Below are positions 16,760-26,189 of a DNA stretch of 64,000 bases, piece by piece. The stretch is from Burkholderiales bacterium. GTDB taxonomy: Bacteria > Pseudomonadota > Gammaproteobacteria > Burkholderiales > Burkholderiaceae_C. The DNA lies in assembly GCA_947372465.1 (NCBI GenBank), contig CANBTT010000002.1:90544-154543 (forward strand), given 5' to 3'. The notes beneath the pieces were generated by a model that saw only the letters and a program-made list of their open reading frames with translations, had not been told where the DNA came from and did not search any database. The position numbers and the translations under genes were made by a program. The stretch's first letter is position 1; every line of letters begins with the position of its first letter.

Positions 16760-17707
16760 ATGTCCAGTATCTACATATTTTCCCCCAGTGGCGCCGTGAG
16801 GGACCGCAAAGCTTTTAAAAAGGGCGTCTCAGTCTTAAAAGCTTTGGGCCACAATGTCCAAGTCGATCCCGATGCGTTGAGTTCGCATGAGCGCTTTGCT
16901 GGCAATGATGAAACGCGTTTGCAAGCGATTGACCGTGCCTGTGAGAGTGGCTGTGATGTGGCCTTGATCTCAAGAGGTGGATACGGATTGACAAGGTTGT
17001 TGCCGAAACTGAATTACTCAAAAATCAAAAAAGCTATTCGAGGTGGCACCAAGTTTGTGGGATTCAGCGACTTCACTGCTTTTCAACTGGCCGTGCTCAG
17101 CAAAACGGGTGAAATGACTTGGAGTGGCCCCAGTGTGATGGATGATTTGGCTTTGGATGAACCCGATGACATCATGCTTGGCTGCCTAGAGGACTTGCTC
17201 AGTGCACAAGTTGAGGGCTCGGGTTGGGCGCTAAAAAAGAGTGCGCTTGATTCATTTTTAGAGCAATCGCACCCCAAATGTTCGAGTGCATTGACGCTTG
17301 CAAAGGACGCGGTTCTTTGGGGTGGAAATTTAAGCGTTTTATGCAGCTTGATCGGAACCCCGTATTGCCCAAGCATCAAAGGGGGCGTTTTATTTTTGGA
17401 AGACACGGCCGAGCATCCCTACCGCATTGAAAGAATGCTCAATCAATTGCTGCTGACTGGTATTTTGAAGGATCAAAAAGCCATTCTTTTGGGGCAGTTC
17501 AATCGCTATGCCTTGAACGCTCATGACAAGGGATTCAACTTCAGCAAAGTGCTTGCATTCCTGCGTTCACAAATCAAAACACCGGTCTTGACGGACTTGC
17601 CCTTTGGGCATGTTCCCGTCAAAATTTGTTTGCCTGTGGGTCAACGTGTCACCCTGACCCGGGAGAACAATGAGTGTTTTTTACTTTGGCCGCACAATCA
17701 CCACTGA
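16760..17707 (+). CDS. ldcA: LD-carboxypeptidase (muramoyltetrapeptide carboxypeptidase, peptidase S66)
   Basis: A 315-residue cytoplasmic serine peptidase that removes the terminal D-Ala from muropeptide tetrapeptides during peptidoglycan recycling. Visible marks are IYIFSPSGAVRD at the start, then SRGGYGLTRLLPKLNY and KFVGFSDFTAFQLAV with the nucleophilic Ser. LFLEDTAEHPYRIERML carries the Glu, and LPFGHVPVK the His, of the Ser-Glu-His triad. Length fits the family. It begins about 100 bases from the divergent J-domain gene and stands alone. Confidence 0.92.
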   Translation: MSSIYIFSPSGAVRDRKAFKKGVSVLKALGHNVQVDPDALSSHERFAGNDETRLQAIDRACESGCDVALISRGGYGLTRLLPKLNYSKIKKAIRGGTKFVGFSDFTAFQLAVLSKTGEMTWSGPSVMDDLALDEPDDIMLGCLEDLLSAQVEGSGWALKKSALDSFLEQSHPKCSSALTLAKDAVLWGGNLSVLCSLIGTPYCPSIKGGVLFLEDTAEHPYRIERMLNQLLLTGILKDQKAILLGQFNRYALNAHDKGFNFSKVLAFLRSQIKTPVLTDLPFGHVPVKICLPVGQRVTLTRENNECFLLWPHNHH

Positions 17708-17829
17708 ATTTTTTCCACGCCCTCGACTGCAAATTTAATTTTGCACAATAGCTAAAAAGCATTTTTTTAAAGCAAAATCAGAACCTGATTTTTTAAACCA
17801 TTGACCATTTATTATCCACGGAGCAACGC

Positions 17830-18693
17830 ATGCAACAGGACGTCTTTTTTTCATCTGAAAACCATCGATTGGCAGCAGTTTTACATGTCCCAGATGATCT
17901 GAAAGCGGGAGAAAAGCGTGCGGCCGTGGTGGTTCTTCACGGTTTTGGCAGCAACAAGAATGGGGGCATATCCAAAGCCGCGTTTGAGCTGTTCTCCTCC
18001 CTTGGCTACATCACGCTCAGATTTGACATGCGTGGATGTGGCGACTCTGAAGGAGAGCGTGGGCGTGTGATTTGTCTTGAGCAAGTCAAAGACACGCAAG
18101 CAGCGATCGACTTTTTGGTTGCTCAAGAAATGGTCGATCCGCAAAAAATCGGCGTCATGGGGCACAGCTTTGGTGCGGCCGTGGCAGTTTATGCGGCGGG
18201 CGTTGACAAAAGAGTGGCGGCCTGTATTTCCACGGGGGGCTGGGGCGATGGAGAGAAGAAATTCAGAAAACAACACGCATCAGATGCCGCTTGGAAGAAG
18301 TTCACGGACATGATGGCTTTGGGGCGTTCAAAGTTGGCCAAAGGTGAATCCATGATGGTCCCGCGTTACGACATCGTGCCCATTCAACCCGGTTTGCGCG
18401 ACCAGCTCTCGCCCGGTTCTATCACCGAGTTTCCCTATGAGGTGGTGGAGAGCATGTACAACTTCAAAGCCAATGAAGTCGTGGGCCAAATTGCCCCAAG
18501 ACCTCTTTTGCTTTTGCATCCCTCCAAGGACACGGTCACCCCCACTGAGCAATCGGTGGAGTTGTTTGCCCATGCAGGTCAGCCCACAGATCTTCACTTG
18601 TTTGCCAACACCGATCATTTTATTTTGAGCGAAGGCAACACCATGGTGATCGAACTTGTGAGCAGTTGGTTAAAGAAAAATTTGCCTCTTTAA
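17830..18693 (+). CDS. Alpha/beta hydrolase (serine aminopeptidase / esterase-like)
   Basis: A 287-residue cytoplasmic hydrolase. VVVLHGFGSNKNGG gives the oxyanion-hole HGF, RFDMRGCGDSEGERG follows, GVMGHSFGAAVAVYAAG has the Ser nucleophile in G-H-S-F-G, LLLLHPSKDTVTP the acid, and FANTDHFI the His. A GGAG precedes ATG 17830. The family is broad (esterases, acylaminopeptidases, dienelactone hydrolase-like enzymes) and the substrate cannot be given. It ends 76 bases before a Bug-family gene on the same strand, which in turn is followed by an amidohydrolase; the three may form one catabolic unit. Confidence 0.87.
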   Translation: MQQDVFFSSENHRLAAVLHVPDDLKAGEKRAAVVVLHGFGSNKNGGISKAAFELFSSLGYITLRFDMRGCGDSEGERGRVICLEQVKDTQAAIDFLVAQEMVDPQKIGVMGHSFGAAVAVYAAGVDKRVAACISTGGWGDGEKKFRKQHASDAAWKKFTDMMALGRSKLAKGESMMVPRYDIVPIQPGLRDQLSPGSITEFPYEVVESMYNFKANEVVGQIAPRPLLLLHPSKDTVTPTEQSVELFAHAGQPTDLHLFANTDHFILSEGNTMVIELVSSWLKKNLPL

Positions 18694-18769
18694 GCCATCT
18701 CCAAGGTCAAAGTCTTTTAAATGGATGAATGACTTGAAGGTGTTTGATTGTGAACTTTTATCCTTTTTT

Positions 18770-19762
18770 ATGAACATGAAAACTGCCGAACTTTTTAAAC
18801 GATTGCACTTGAGTTGCTGCTTGATCTTGGGTCTGCTTTGGACTGTAGGGGCCTGTGCTCAGACCAATGCCTATCCCAATCGCCCCATAAAGTTGGTCGT
18901 CCCCTTTGTGCCCGGTGGCACACTGGATGTGGTGGCCCGTTTGCTGGGTAAAAATCTCTCAGAAGCCTTTGGTCAAGCTGTGATTGTGGACAACAAAGCT
19001 GGAGCCGGGGGCGTGGTTGGCGTGGATTACGTTGCTAAAAGCGCGCCCGATGGGTACACCCTGGTGCTCAACTCAGCCACACCCATGGTGACCGTTGTGA
19101 GTTTGCAAAAGACGCCTTACGACTTGTTGCGCGATTTGGTGCCCGTCAGTCAAGTCAGCACTTTTGATTATGTGCTGAGCGTCAACGCAAAGTCTGGCAT
19201 CCAAAACGTTCAAGACTTGGTTCAATTGGCCAAAAAGCAGCCGGGTAAACTCAATTACGCCAGTGCTGGAACGGGCTCTGGGCAGCACATGTACATGGAG
19301 TTGGCAAAAAGTGTGGCGGGCATTCAGTTGCAGCACATTCCTTACAAAGGCAATGGACCCGCTATGCAGGCTCTTTTGTCCGGTGAGGTGGATTTGATTT
19401 TTGACACCACTTTGGGTATTTTGCCCCAAGTGCAAGGGGGTAAGTTAAAACCCCTCATGGCGAGCAGTGCCAAACCGATTGGGGCCTTGCCTGGTGTGCC
19501 CACCATGGAGAGTTTGTACCCAGGCTCTAGCATTCAAGGCTGGCACGGCATCTTTGCGCCTGCCGCAACCCCTAAAGAGGTGGTTGCGTTTCTTGCCGAG
19601 GCGATTAAAAAAGCAGTCAATGGCCATGAAATGGGGTCCAAACTCAAGGAGCTTGGTTTGGAGCCCTCAGGCATGGGGCCAGATGTGTTTTTTGAAACCG
19701 TTAAAAGGGATCAAGAGCGCTGGGGCAAGGTGATTCGTGAGAACAACATCAAGGCCGATTGA
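18770..19762 (+). CDS. Tripartite tricarboxylate transporter substrate-binding protein (Bug family)
   Basis: A 330-residue Bug-family protein. ATG 18770 (or 18776) precedes the signal peptide ending at VGACAQTNAYPNRP; an earlier in-frame ATG at 18725 would add 15 residues before the positively charged n-region. Signatures: RPIKLVVPFVPGGTLDVVAR, VIVDNKAGAGGVVGVDYVAK, YASAGTGSGQHMYMELAKSV, HIPYKGNGPAMQALLSGEV. It is followed after 50 bases by an amidohydrolase on the same strand, the likely enzyme for the captured solute or a derivative; this is inference. Confidence 0.92.
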   Translation: MNMKTAELFKRLHLSCCLILGLLWTVGACAQTNAYPNRPIKLVVPFVPGGTLDVVARLLGKNLSEAFGQAVIVDNKAGAGGVVGVDYVAKSAPDGYTLVLNSATPMVTVVSLQKTPYDLLRDLVPVSQVSTFDYVLSVNAKSGIQNVQDLVQLAKKQPGKLNYASAGTGSGQHMYMELAKSVAGIQLQHIPYKGNGPAMQALLSGEVDLIFDTTLGILPQVQGGKLKPLMASSAKPIGALPGVPTMESLYPGSSIQGWHGIFAPAATPKEVVAFLAEAIKKAVNGHEMGSKLKELGLEPSGMGPDVFFETVKRDQERWGKVIRENNIKAD

Positions 19763-19812
19763 TCTCAATTTCTAATTTGCACCTTGATTTTTCAATGATT
19801 TAAAGACCCACG

Positions 19813-21237
19813 ATGTCCCAACACTCTTTTGACGCTGCACCTCAACACTGTGATCTCTTGATCACGAACATCGACTGGTTGATCACGGTTGATCCAAACC
19901 GCCGAGTCATTACGGATGCTTGCTTGGCGATTGCGAAGGGTCAATTCATTGATGTGGGTAAAACTCAGGATTTGATCCACAAGTGGAAGGCCGTGCAGAC
20001 GATCAGTGGGCGAGGGCGGGTGGTCACACCGGGTTTCATAGACAACCATTTGCACGCCTCCTTTCAACTCTCAAGAGGTCTGGCCGATGAGGCCAATGCG
20101 CAGCAATTTTTGTACGAGCACATGTATCCGTACGAAGCGGCCAATACCCAAGAGGATGTGCGTGTGAGTTCTGCGTTTGCTGCACTTGAGCTCTTGAGGC
20201 ACGGCGTTACCTGCTTTACCGATCCCGGCAACTACCACCCCGATGCCACGATCGAGGCGGTCATGTCAACGGGCATGCGCTTGGTGGCGGCGTGTTCGTG
20301 TTTTGACAAGACCAAATCGGTCATGGGTCTCTTGCCCCCAAGCATGATCGAGTCAACGGGCGCTTGTCTAGAGAAGACGGAAAGTTTGTTTGAGCGCTAT
20401 TTGGGCAAGCACCATGGAAAGCTGACCCTGTCGGCTTCTTTCAGGGGCATGAACAATGCGTCCGATGACTTGATCGTGGGCTTGAAAGAGATTGCCAACA
20501 AGCACCAAGTGAAGTTGCAAACGCATGCCTGCTTTTCTTATCAAACGCATGATGCCAGTGTGTCTGGCACAGGAAAGGCTGAGATCGAGAGACTTGAGTC
20601 TCTAGGTGTGTTGGATGAGAACATGATCTTGGTGCATTCGGGTTGGCTTGAACCTGCGGAATTGGCGCTCTTGGTCAAAAGAAAGCCCACATTGGTGTGC
20701 TCGCCTTCTTCTTCCTTGCACAATGGATACGGCTATTTGGCTGCAGGCAAACATCCTGAGCTCATGGCCATGGGTGTGAATGTGAGCTTGGGCTCGGACC
20801 ATGCCTCATCAGGCGTCGTTGACATCGTTCAAGAAATGCGCATGGCCGCTTGCATGTACAAAGAGGTCAGAATGAATCCCCGCGTCATGCCCCCCGAGCA
20901 TGCGATTGAGATGGCAACGCTCAATGGCGCCAAAGGTGTTGGATTGTCCGACCAAATAGGCTCTATCGAGGTGGGTAAACAAGCAGACTTTGTGCTCTTT
21001 GACGCCACACTGCCCGAGTGGCAACCGCTTTACAACCCTGTCTCCAATTTGGTCTACAGCGCGACGGGCAACACCGTGAAGGATGTTTTCATTGCAGGCG
21101 AGCAAGTCCTCAAAGATGGAGAGCTCACCAAGATCGATCACAAGAGTCTGATGCTTGAGGTCTTGGAAGCTGGCAAACGCATCTCCTCTCGACTGGATAT
21201 GAAAAAACTCAACAAGCTGCTTTGGCCTGTGCATTGA
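19813..21237 (+). CDS. Amidohydrolase family protein (TRZ/ATZ, cytosine/guanine deaminase-like)
   Basis: A 474-residue metal-dependent hydrolase of the amidohydrolase superfamily. VVTPGFIDNHLHASFQLSRG contains the H-x-H metal site, THACFSYQTHD and VHSGWLEP provide His residues, and LGSDHASSGVVDIVQEMR holds the metal/catalytic Asp. The C-terminal beta-sandwich includes GKQADFVLFDATLPEW. Members deaminate or dechlorinate heterocycles or hydrolyse cyclic amides. The close Bug neighbour suggests an imported N-containing solute. It converges on the N-acyl-D-amino-acid deacylase-like gene 48 bases away. The precise substrate is unknown. Confidence 0.9.
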   Translation: MSQHSFDAAPQHCDLLITNIDWLITVDPNRRVITDACLAIAKGQFIDVGKTQDLIHKWKAVQTISGRGRVVTPGFIDNHLHASFQLSRGLADEANAQQFLYEHMYPYEAANTQEDVRVSSAFAALELLRHGVTCFTDPGNYHPDATIEAVMSTGMRLVAACSCFDKTKSVMGLLPPSMIESTGACLEKTESLFERYLGKHHGKLTLSASFRGMNNASDDLIVGLKEIANKHQVKLQTHACFSYQTHDASVSGTGKAEIERLESLGVLDENMILVHSGWLEPAELALLVKRKPTLVCSPSSSLHNGYGYLAAGKHPELMAMGVNVSLGSDHASSGVVDIVQEMRMAACMYKEVRMNPRVMPPEHAIEMATLNGAKGVGLSDQIGSIEVGKQADFVLFDATLPEWQPLYNPVSNLVYSATGNTVKDVFIAGEQVLKDGELTKIDHKSLMLEVLEAGKRISSRLDMKKLNKLLWPVH

Positions 21238-21285
21238 AGTCCCGCTCCCCTTTGCCCATAGGCACACGGGGAAAAATGAAAGCCA

Positions 21286-22884
21286 TCAGTGCGTAAGTCG
21301 TTTCAACACGTGGCCAGGCAAAGCGCCTGTGTGCACGGCGTTCTCCACCACAACTTGACCATTCACGATCACCGTCGTTTTGTTGCCTTGTGGATAGCGA
21401 TGAGGTTCTTCATAACTTGACAGATCGAGAAAGACCTCGGGTTCAAAAAGTGTGATGTCTGCAAAGAGACCCACTTTCAAGAGTCCGCGATCCTTGAGCC
21501 CCAGGGCTTTGGCTGTGGCACCCGTCATTTTATGGATGGCGTGCTCAAGGGAGGTCACTTTTTCACGGTGAACGTATCGCCCCAAGACCCGAGGAAATGT
21601 GCCGTAAAACCGTGGGTGAGGCATGCCTTGGCTGACCGTCCCGTAATCGGCCACGCAGTTGCCATCAGAGCCCACCAAGACTTTCTCGGAGGCGATCAAG
21701 GCCACGATATCTGACTCGGCAATGGAGGTGATCAAAACGCGGGTTGCACCCTTGTCAAGGATTAAAAAGTCACACAGGGCATCGATGGGTGCTTTGTCTT
21801 GTTCTTTGGCCAACTGAGCAATGGTCTTGCCGGCATGCTCAGGCAAATTGGGTGTGATGGAGATGCGCACAGCGTCCCACGATTGAATGCGCCCCCAGTT
21901 GTTCAAGCCCTCGCGCTCAATGTCCTCCTCAATTCTGAGACGGGTATGTGCAGACTGGAGTCTCTCAAGCATGGCGTCAACGCCTCCTGCTTGTACCCAT
22001 TGAGGGAGGATGTTTTTCAAGGGATTGCTCCCCGCCGTGTACGGGTAGGCGTCGCAGTCAATGTCGATGCCTTCAAGGCGTGCTTGATCCATCATCTCGA
22101 GCGCTTTTGTGGTCTTGCCCCAATTGTCAATGCCTGAGCACTTGAAGTGCACGACTTGCACATGGATGCGAGCAGCGCGGCCAATGTCAATGGCTTCCTT
22201 CAACGCATCCAAAACACCCGAGGACTCGTCTCTTAAATGCGTGAAGTAGGACGCTTGGTGGTCTTTTAAAACATGCGCCAGGGTTTTGAGTTCGTCGGTT
22301 TGGGCATAAGAGCCAGGAGAGGTAAAGAGCCCACTGGACATCCCCAAGGCGCCGGCCTCTAAGCCCTCGGTGAGCATGTCCTGCATGTGCTGCATCTCCT
22401 CAGATGTGGGCGCTCTTTGGTCCATGCCCATGGCCATGAGTCTGAGGGTATTGTGGCCCACCAACATGCCTGCGTTCACAGCTGTTTTAGGAAACGTGTC
22501 CATGTACGTTTTGAAACTCATGGCCTTGAAAGGCAGCCAAGGCGCACTTGGGTTCAAATAGTCGGCCAACAATTTGACTTTGTCGGGTAGACAAGGCGCC
22601 ACGGAGAAACCGCAATGCCCAATGATCTCAGTCGTCACACCTTGGCGCACTTTGCTCTCCGCTTTGGGGTTGATGGGCAAGGTGAAATCGGAGTGGGTTT
22701 TGATGTCGATAAATCCAGGGCACACGACCAAACCACTTGCATCGATCACGCGACTGGCGGAGACCTCTAAATCTTTGCCGATGGCCACAATGTACTCACC
22801 AAGAATGGCAACATCTGCGTCTTGGGACTTGCCGCCTGTGCCATCAAAGACTTGTCCGCCTTTGATCAAAAGATCGCATTTCAT
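21286..22884 (-). CDS. N-acyl-D-amino-acid deacylase-like amidohydrolase
   Basis: A 532-residue member of the D-aminoacylase/dihydroorotase-like amidohydrolases. DLLIKGGQVFDGTGGKSQDA opens the beta-sandwich and CPGFIDIKTHSDFTLPINP supplies the H-x-D form of the metal motif. VRQGVTTEIIGHCGFSVAPC carries the conserved Cys region, FTHLRDESSGVLDALKEAI a metal His, and VGSDGNCVADYG the catalytic Asp. The C-terminus has HKMTGATAKALGLKDRG. The reaction would be removal of an acyl group from an N-acyl-D-amino acid or related amide. It is the last gene of a four-gene run on this strand (VOC protein, Bug protein, LDH2-type dehydrogenase, deacylase), with 27 bases to the gene before it. Confidence 0.9.
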   Translation of the reverse strand: MKCDLLIKGGQVFDGTGGKSQDADVAILGEYIVAIGKDLEVSASRVIDASGLVVCPGFIDIKTHSDFTLPINPKAESKVRQGVTTEIIGHCGFSVAPCLPDKVKLLADYLNPSAPWLPFKAMSFKTYMDTFPKTAVNAGMLVGHNTLRLMAMGMDQRAPTSEEMQHMQDMLTEGLEAGALGMSSGLFTSPGSYAQTDELKTLAHVLKDHQASYFTHLRDESSGVLDALKEAIDIGRAARIHVQVVHFKCSGIDNWGKTTKALEMMDQARLEGIDIDCDAYPYTAGSNPLKNILPQWVQAGGVDAMLERLQSAHTRLRIEEDIEREGLNNWGRIQSWDAVRISITPNLPEHAGKTIAQLAKEQDKAPIDALCDFLILDKGATRVLITSIAESDIVALIASEKVLVGSDGNCVADYGTVSQGMPHPRFYGTFPRVLGRYVHREKVTSLEHAIHKMTGATAKALGLKDRGLLKVGLFADITLFEPEVFLDLSSYEEPHRYPQGNKTTVIVNGQVVVENAVHTGALPGHVLKRLTH

Positions 22885-22911
22885 GATGGAGGAGACCTGA
22901 GTTTGTCGGTT

Positions 22912-23970
22912 TTAAAAGGGGGAGGGTACTTTGAATTTTTCAGCCAACTCGATGAGGGTTGCTTGCATTTTTGCGGGAATGGGGACGCCGTCTTTTTCGC
23001 GTTTGAGGCGTTCGATGTAGCCGCGCTCACCGGGCATCAAAACAGAGGTGCCCACTTTTTCATCCACAGGAAGCGCCTTCAAGGCTTTGATGGTGTTCTC
23101 CATCTCGTCTTGAAAGGAGGCTTGGGGGCAGACTTGTGCAATGTCGATGGCAATGATCCAAGCATTTTGACAATGCCTTTGCGCATCCTCTTTGTCGGAG
23201 AAAAAGTGTCCAATGAGCGGGTTCAATACGGGAAGACTGGCCATCAGCTCGAACATCAGCGACAGGCCAGAGCCTTTGGGCCCACCCAGTGGCAAGGGAA
23301 TCAACGCCTTTTGTGGATCGATGGTTTCATTGCCCTCGGCATCCAATGCCCAACCCGGTTCGAGGGGCTCATTTCTTGCACGCAGTTGCTGCAGTTTGCC
23401 CAAAGAGACAATGCCGCAGGCCATGTCCAGAACAATGGCCTGTCCCTTGGGGCCAGGCACCGACATAGAAAATGGGGCGGTGGACACGCCAGCGGCTTTG
23501 GCGCCGTAATAGCCCATATTGGGCCTAGACGCTGCAAGGGCGATGCATGCCATGCCCGCTTGGGCCACTTTTTCGGAGTAAATGCCCAATGAAGCCGTAT
23601 GGGTGGTGTTGCGCACCATCACCAAGCCAATGCCGGTTGATTTGGCTTTTTTCATGGCGATGTCACTCGCCTCTTGCATAGCGATGGGGCCAGCTGAGCG
23701 ATCGGCTTCGAGCACGGTGAGCGCGAGTGTTTCTTGTAAAACCTTGAGCTTTGGGCTGGCGTTCATCTCCTTGCTGTCGAGCAAGCGAAAGTACATGGGA
23801 ACTCTGCTGATGCCATGCGTGTCGACGCCTCTGAGGTCGGCCCAGGTCAAAGCATTGGCCATGGTTTGAGCGTGTTCAGGGGAGACGCCTTTGGCCACAA
23901 ACAAGGCTTTAGAAAATGCATTCAAAGCTGTTGCGCTGACCCTGTTAGGGGCCTTTGAGTTTGAACTCAT
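22912..23970 (-). CDS. LDH2/malate dehydrogenase-like NAD(P)-dependent oxidoreductase
   Basis: A 352-residue oxidoreductase of the LDH2 family (malate, L-lactate, ureidoglycolate, 2,3-diketogulonate dehydrogenases), a fold distinct from ordinary lactate dehydrogenase. Marks: ADLRGVDTHGISRVPMYFR with the conserved His, MVRNTTHTASLGIYSEKVAQ, and LGGPKGSGLSLMFELMASL near residue 230. The exact 2-oxo/2-hydroxy acid cannot be told. Its start at ATG 23970 is 4 bases after the stop of the Bug gene, so translation is probably coupled. An in-frame TTG at 24003 inside the Bug gene is possible but less likely. Part of the 26189-21286 operon. Confidence 0.9.
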   Translation of the reverse strand: MSSNSKAPNRVSATALNAFSKALFVAKGVSPEHAQTMANALTWADLRGVDTHGISRVPMYFRLLDSKEMNASPKLKVLQETLALTVLEADRSAGPIAMQEASDIAMKKAKSTGIGLVMVRNTTHTASLGIYSEKVAQAGMACIALAASRPNMGYYGAKAAGVSTAPFSMSVPGPKGQAIVLDMACGIVSLGKLQQLRARNEPLEPGWALDAEGNETIDPQKALIPLPLGGPKGSGLSLMFELMASLPVLNPLIGHFFSDKEDAQRHCQNAWIIAIDIAQVCPQASFQDEMENTIKALKALPVDEKVGTSVLMPGERGYIERLKREKDGVPIPAKMQATLIELAEKFKVPSPF

Positions 23971-23974
23971 GGTT

Positions 23975-24943
23975 TTATTGTCTTTCGATTTTTCTGAGGT
24001 CAATCACACGCTGCCATTTGAGGTATTCATTTTCAACAAATTGGCGCATCTCTTCTGGGGTGCTTGACTGAGGGTCTCCGCCGAGTTCGGCCAAACGGTT
24101 GTAATTGTCTTTGTCATCGATGATTTTCTTCATCTCAAGACTCAACCTTTTGATGATGTCGTTGGGGGTTCCTCCTGTCGCACCTAAGCCTATGAAAGAC
24201 TTGACCTCATAGCCAGGTAGGAACTCGGAAATGGAGGGCACATCTGGCAAAGCCTTGAGTCGTTCTTTGGACGTCACGGCCAATGGCTTTATTTTTCCCG
24301 CTTTGATGTAGGGCAAAGACAATGTGGGTGCTTCGATCAGCAAGTCCACACGCTCTCCAAGCAACTCGGTCAAGGCGTTGTTGCCGCCTTTGGTTGGAAT
24401 GTGTACAAAATCTGTGCCCGCCATGACGTTCAAGAGCTCAGAGGAGAGGTGGTGAATGGAGCCAAAACCTGAGCTTGCATAATTGAATTTGTTGGGATTG
24501 TTTTTGGTTTGTGCCAAAAGTTCATTCAAGTTTTTATAGGGTGAATTTGCACTCACATGAACAATGAAGGGGTAGAAGGTGAGGGTGGAGACCATCGCAA
24601 TGTCTTTGATCGGATCAAAGGGGGGATTCTTGCTGAGGGCGGCTTGCGCAGGGTAGCCGCCCGTGATCAAGAGCAATGTGTATCCATCGGGTTTGGCTTT
24701 GGCCACCAAATTGGAGCCCACACCACCACCTCCGCCAATTTTGTTGTCCACAACAATGGGTGTCCCAATGGCCTCAGACAATTTTTGAGCGATGAAGCGC
24801 GCCATGATGTCGGCAGACCCGCCCGCTGCAAAGGGGCAGATCAGCGTGATGGGTTTGGAGGGATATTTCTGTGCGAGGACGCTGAGCGAAGACGCCATGA
24901 GCAAAGCACACAAGGCGCTTTTAAGGATTGAGGTCAGGGACAT
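23975..24943 (-). CDS. Tripartite tricarboxylate transporter substrate-binding protein (Bug family)
   Basis: A 322-residue Bug-family protein, the only one of seven in this window on the minus strand. Signal peptide LCALLMASSLSVLAQKYPSK; signatures KPITLICPFAAGGSADIMAR, VVDNKIGGGGGVGSNLVAK, FNYASSGFGSIHHLSSELL and HIPTKGGNNALTELLGERV. It is sandwiched between the VOC protein (22 bases upstream) and the LDH2-type dehydrogenase (4 bases downstream), so it is firmly inside an enzyme operon. It is likely to bring in that pathway's starting compound. Confidence 0.93.
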   Translation of the reverse strand: MSLTSILKSALCALLMASSLSVLAQKYPSKPITLICPFAAGGSADIMARFIAQKLSEAIGTPIVVDNKIGGGGGVGSNLVAKAKPDGYTLLLITGGYPAQAALSKNPPFDPIKDIAMVSTLTFYPFIVHVSANSPYKNLNELLAQTKNNPNKFNYASSGFGSIHHLSSELLNVMAGTDFVHIPTKGGNNALTELLGERVDLLIEAPTLSLPYIKAGKIKPLAVTSKERLKALPDVPSISEFLPGYEVKSFIGLGATGGTPNDIIKRLSLEMKKIIDDKDNYNRLAELGGDPQSSTPEEMRQFVENEYLKWQRVIDLRKIERQ

Positions 24944-24965
24944 AGTTAAGAGTTTTAAAAAAAGG

Positions 24966-26189
24966 TTAATTCAATGGGCCCAAGAACACCTCACCACTGT
25001 AGGCCTCGGCGCTTGCCTCAATGTGCTCAGGCCACTGGCTTGGGTTGGCGCTGAAGGTTTGTCGTAAATGTGCTGGCCTGGGTTTTCCGTCCCAGCCAAT
25101 TTGTTCCATTTCCCAGTAAAGTTCAATCAAAAATCCATCAGGATCGATGGCAAAGACGTGGTGGCCTATGCCGCAAGAGATCTCGCTGGGCAGCTCCATG
25201 AACTTCACCCCATTGGCTTTCAGATGTGCAACGGCGTCCAAAAGCTGCTTGTAGCTGCCCACTTGCACGGCAAAGGACAAGAGGGTGGAGGGGTTGGGAA
25301 GATGAAGATCTTTGGCCAAGGCTTTGGGGTACAAAGCGATGGAGTGATGCTCTGTATTGGCTCGCAAAAAGACACAGCGGTGATTGTGAACCATGGCCTC
25401 TTCTGTCACTTTAAGGCCCATGGTTTGCGTGTAGAAATGCAAGGTGTCTTCTAGATCGTCTACAAAAATTCTCAATGGGCCAACGCGAGATATTTTGAAG
25501 GGTCTGGCCAAGAGAACGCCACCCACATCAAAGGTCTCGGGTCCGTGCACATCCTTTCTCCAGCCTGAGTGGATGTCGATGCCTTGTTCAAGGGCATGAG
25601 AGACTTCAGAAAATTCGGACGGGTGGGGCAGTTGAGGGGGTTTTAAATGTTTGATGGTGTGCATTTCTGCCGATTTGGACAGACCACTCCAGCCAATTTG
25701 CTCAATGCCGTAGTAAAGCTCGTTGATGTGTCCTGCCGGGTCGACTGGGTAAAAGTGCCAGTTCGATCCAGGGGTGTCTCTGCCTGCGCGAAGAATCTTG
25801 ATGTTGTTTTTGTTTGCCCAGTCGTGTCCATTGACGACTTCTCTGAGTGTGCTGACTTGCCAAGTGATTTGATTGATGGTGAGATCAGGATAGTCTTTGT
25901 AATGCGGATTCGCATTGGAGACGGCCTCTTTTGGGAAAAGCACAAAGGAATGGTGATCGGTGCCGTGTCTGGTAAAAAGACCTATCGTGGGACCAACTTT
26001 TGATCGAATGGGTTCAGGAATTCGGGGTCCAAAATCCAAATGATCAGAGACCTCAAAGCCCAAGAGTCGACCGTAAAAGTCCATGGACTCGTTGGGGGAT
26101 TTGACATTGATGCCGAAGTGCCCAAGGCGTCTGATCTGAAAAGGGCGCTCAAGGAGGGTGCCGTCAACGTTAATTTTGTCTGTGGTCAT
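24966..26189 (-). CDS. Two-domain VOC (glyoxalase/extradiol dioxygenase-like) protein
   Basis: A 407-residue protein with two vicinal-oxygen-chelate modules: one from RRLGHFGINVKSPNESMDFY (about residue 20) and one from SRVGPLRIFVDDLEDTLHFY (about residue 240). The second has MVHNHRCVFLRANTEHHSIAL and DPDGFLIELYWEMEQIG. His/Glu metal ligands are present in both: HHSFVLF and HINELYYGIEQIG in the first. This layout is that of extradiol (catechol 2,3-type) dioxygenases, though the family also contains lyases and isomerases. It is first in the operon VOC-Bug-LDH2-deacylase and is divergent from another Bug gene at 26402. The substrate is unknown. Confidence 0.87.
   Translation of the reverse strand: MTTDKINVDGTLLERPFQIRRLGHFGINVKSPNESMDFYGRLLGFEVSDHLDFGPRIPEPIRSKVGPTIGLFTRHGTDHHSFVLFPKEAVSNANPHYKDYPDLTINQITWQVSTLREVVNGHDWANKNNIKILRAGRDTPGSNWHFYPVDPAGHINELYYGIEQIGWSGLSKSAEMHTIKHLKPPQLPHPSEFSEVSHALEQGIDIHSGWRKDVHGPETFDVGGVLLARPFKISRVGPLRIFVDDLEDTLHFYTQTMGLKVTEEAMVHNHRCVFLRANTEHHSIALYPKALAKDLHLPNPSTLLSFAVQVGSYKQLLDAVAHLKANGVKFMELPSEISCGIGHHVFAIDPDGFLIELYWEMEQIGWDGKPRPAHLRQTFSANPSQWPEHIEASAEAYSGEVFLGPLN

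Noticed and set aside
17732..17749. TGCAAA-TTTAA-TTTTGCA inverted repeat after the LD-carboxypeptidase gene
   Set aside because: AT-rich 6-bp stem in an AT-rich gap with no proper T-run; could be chance.
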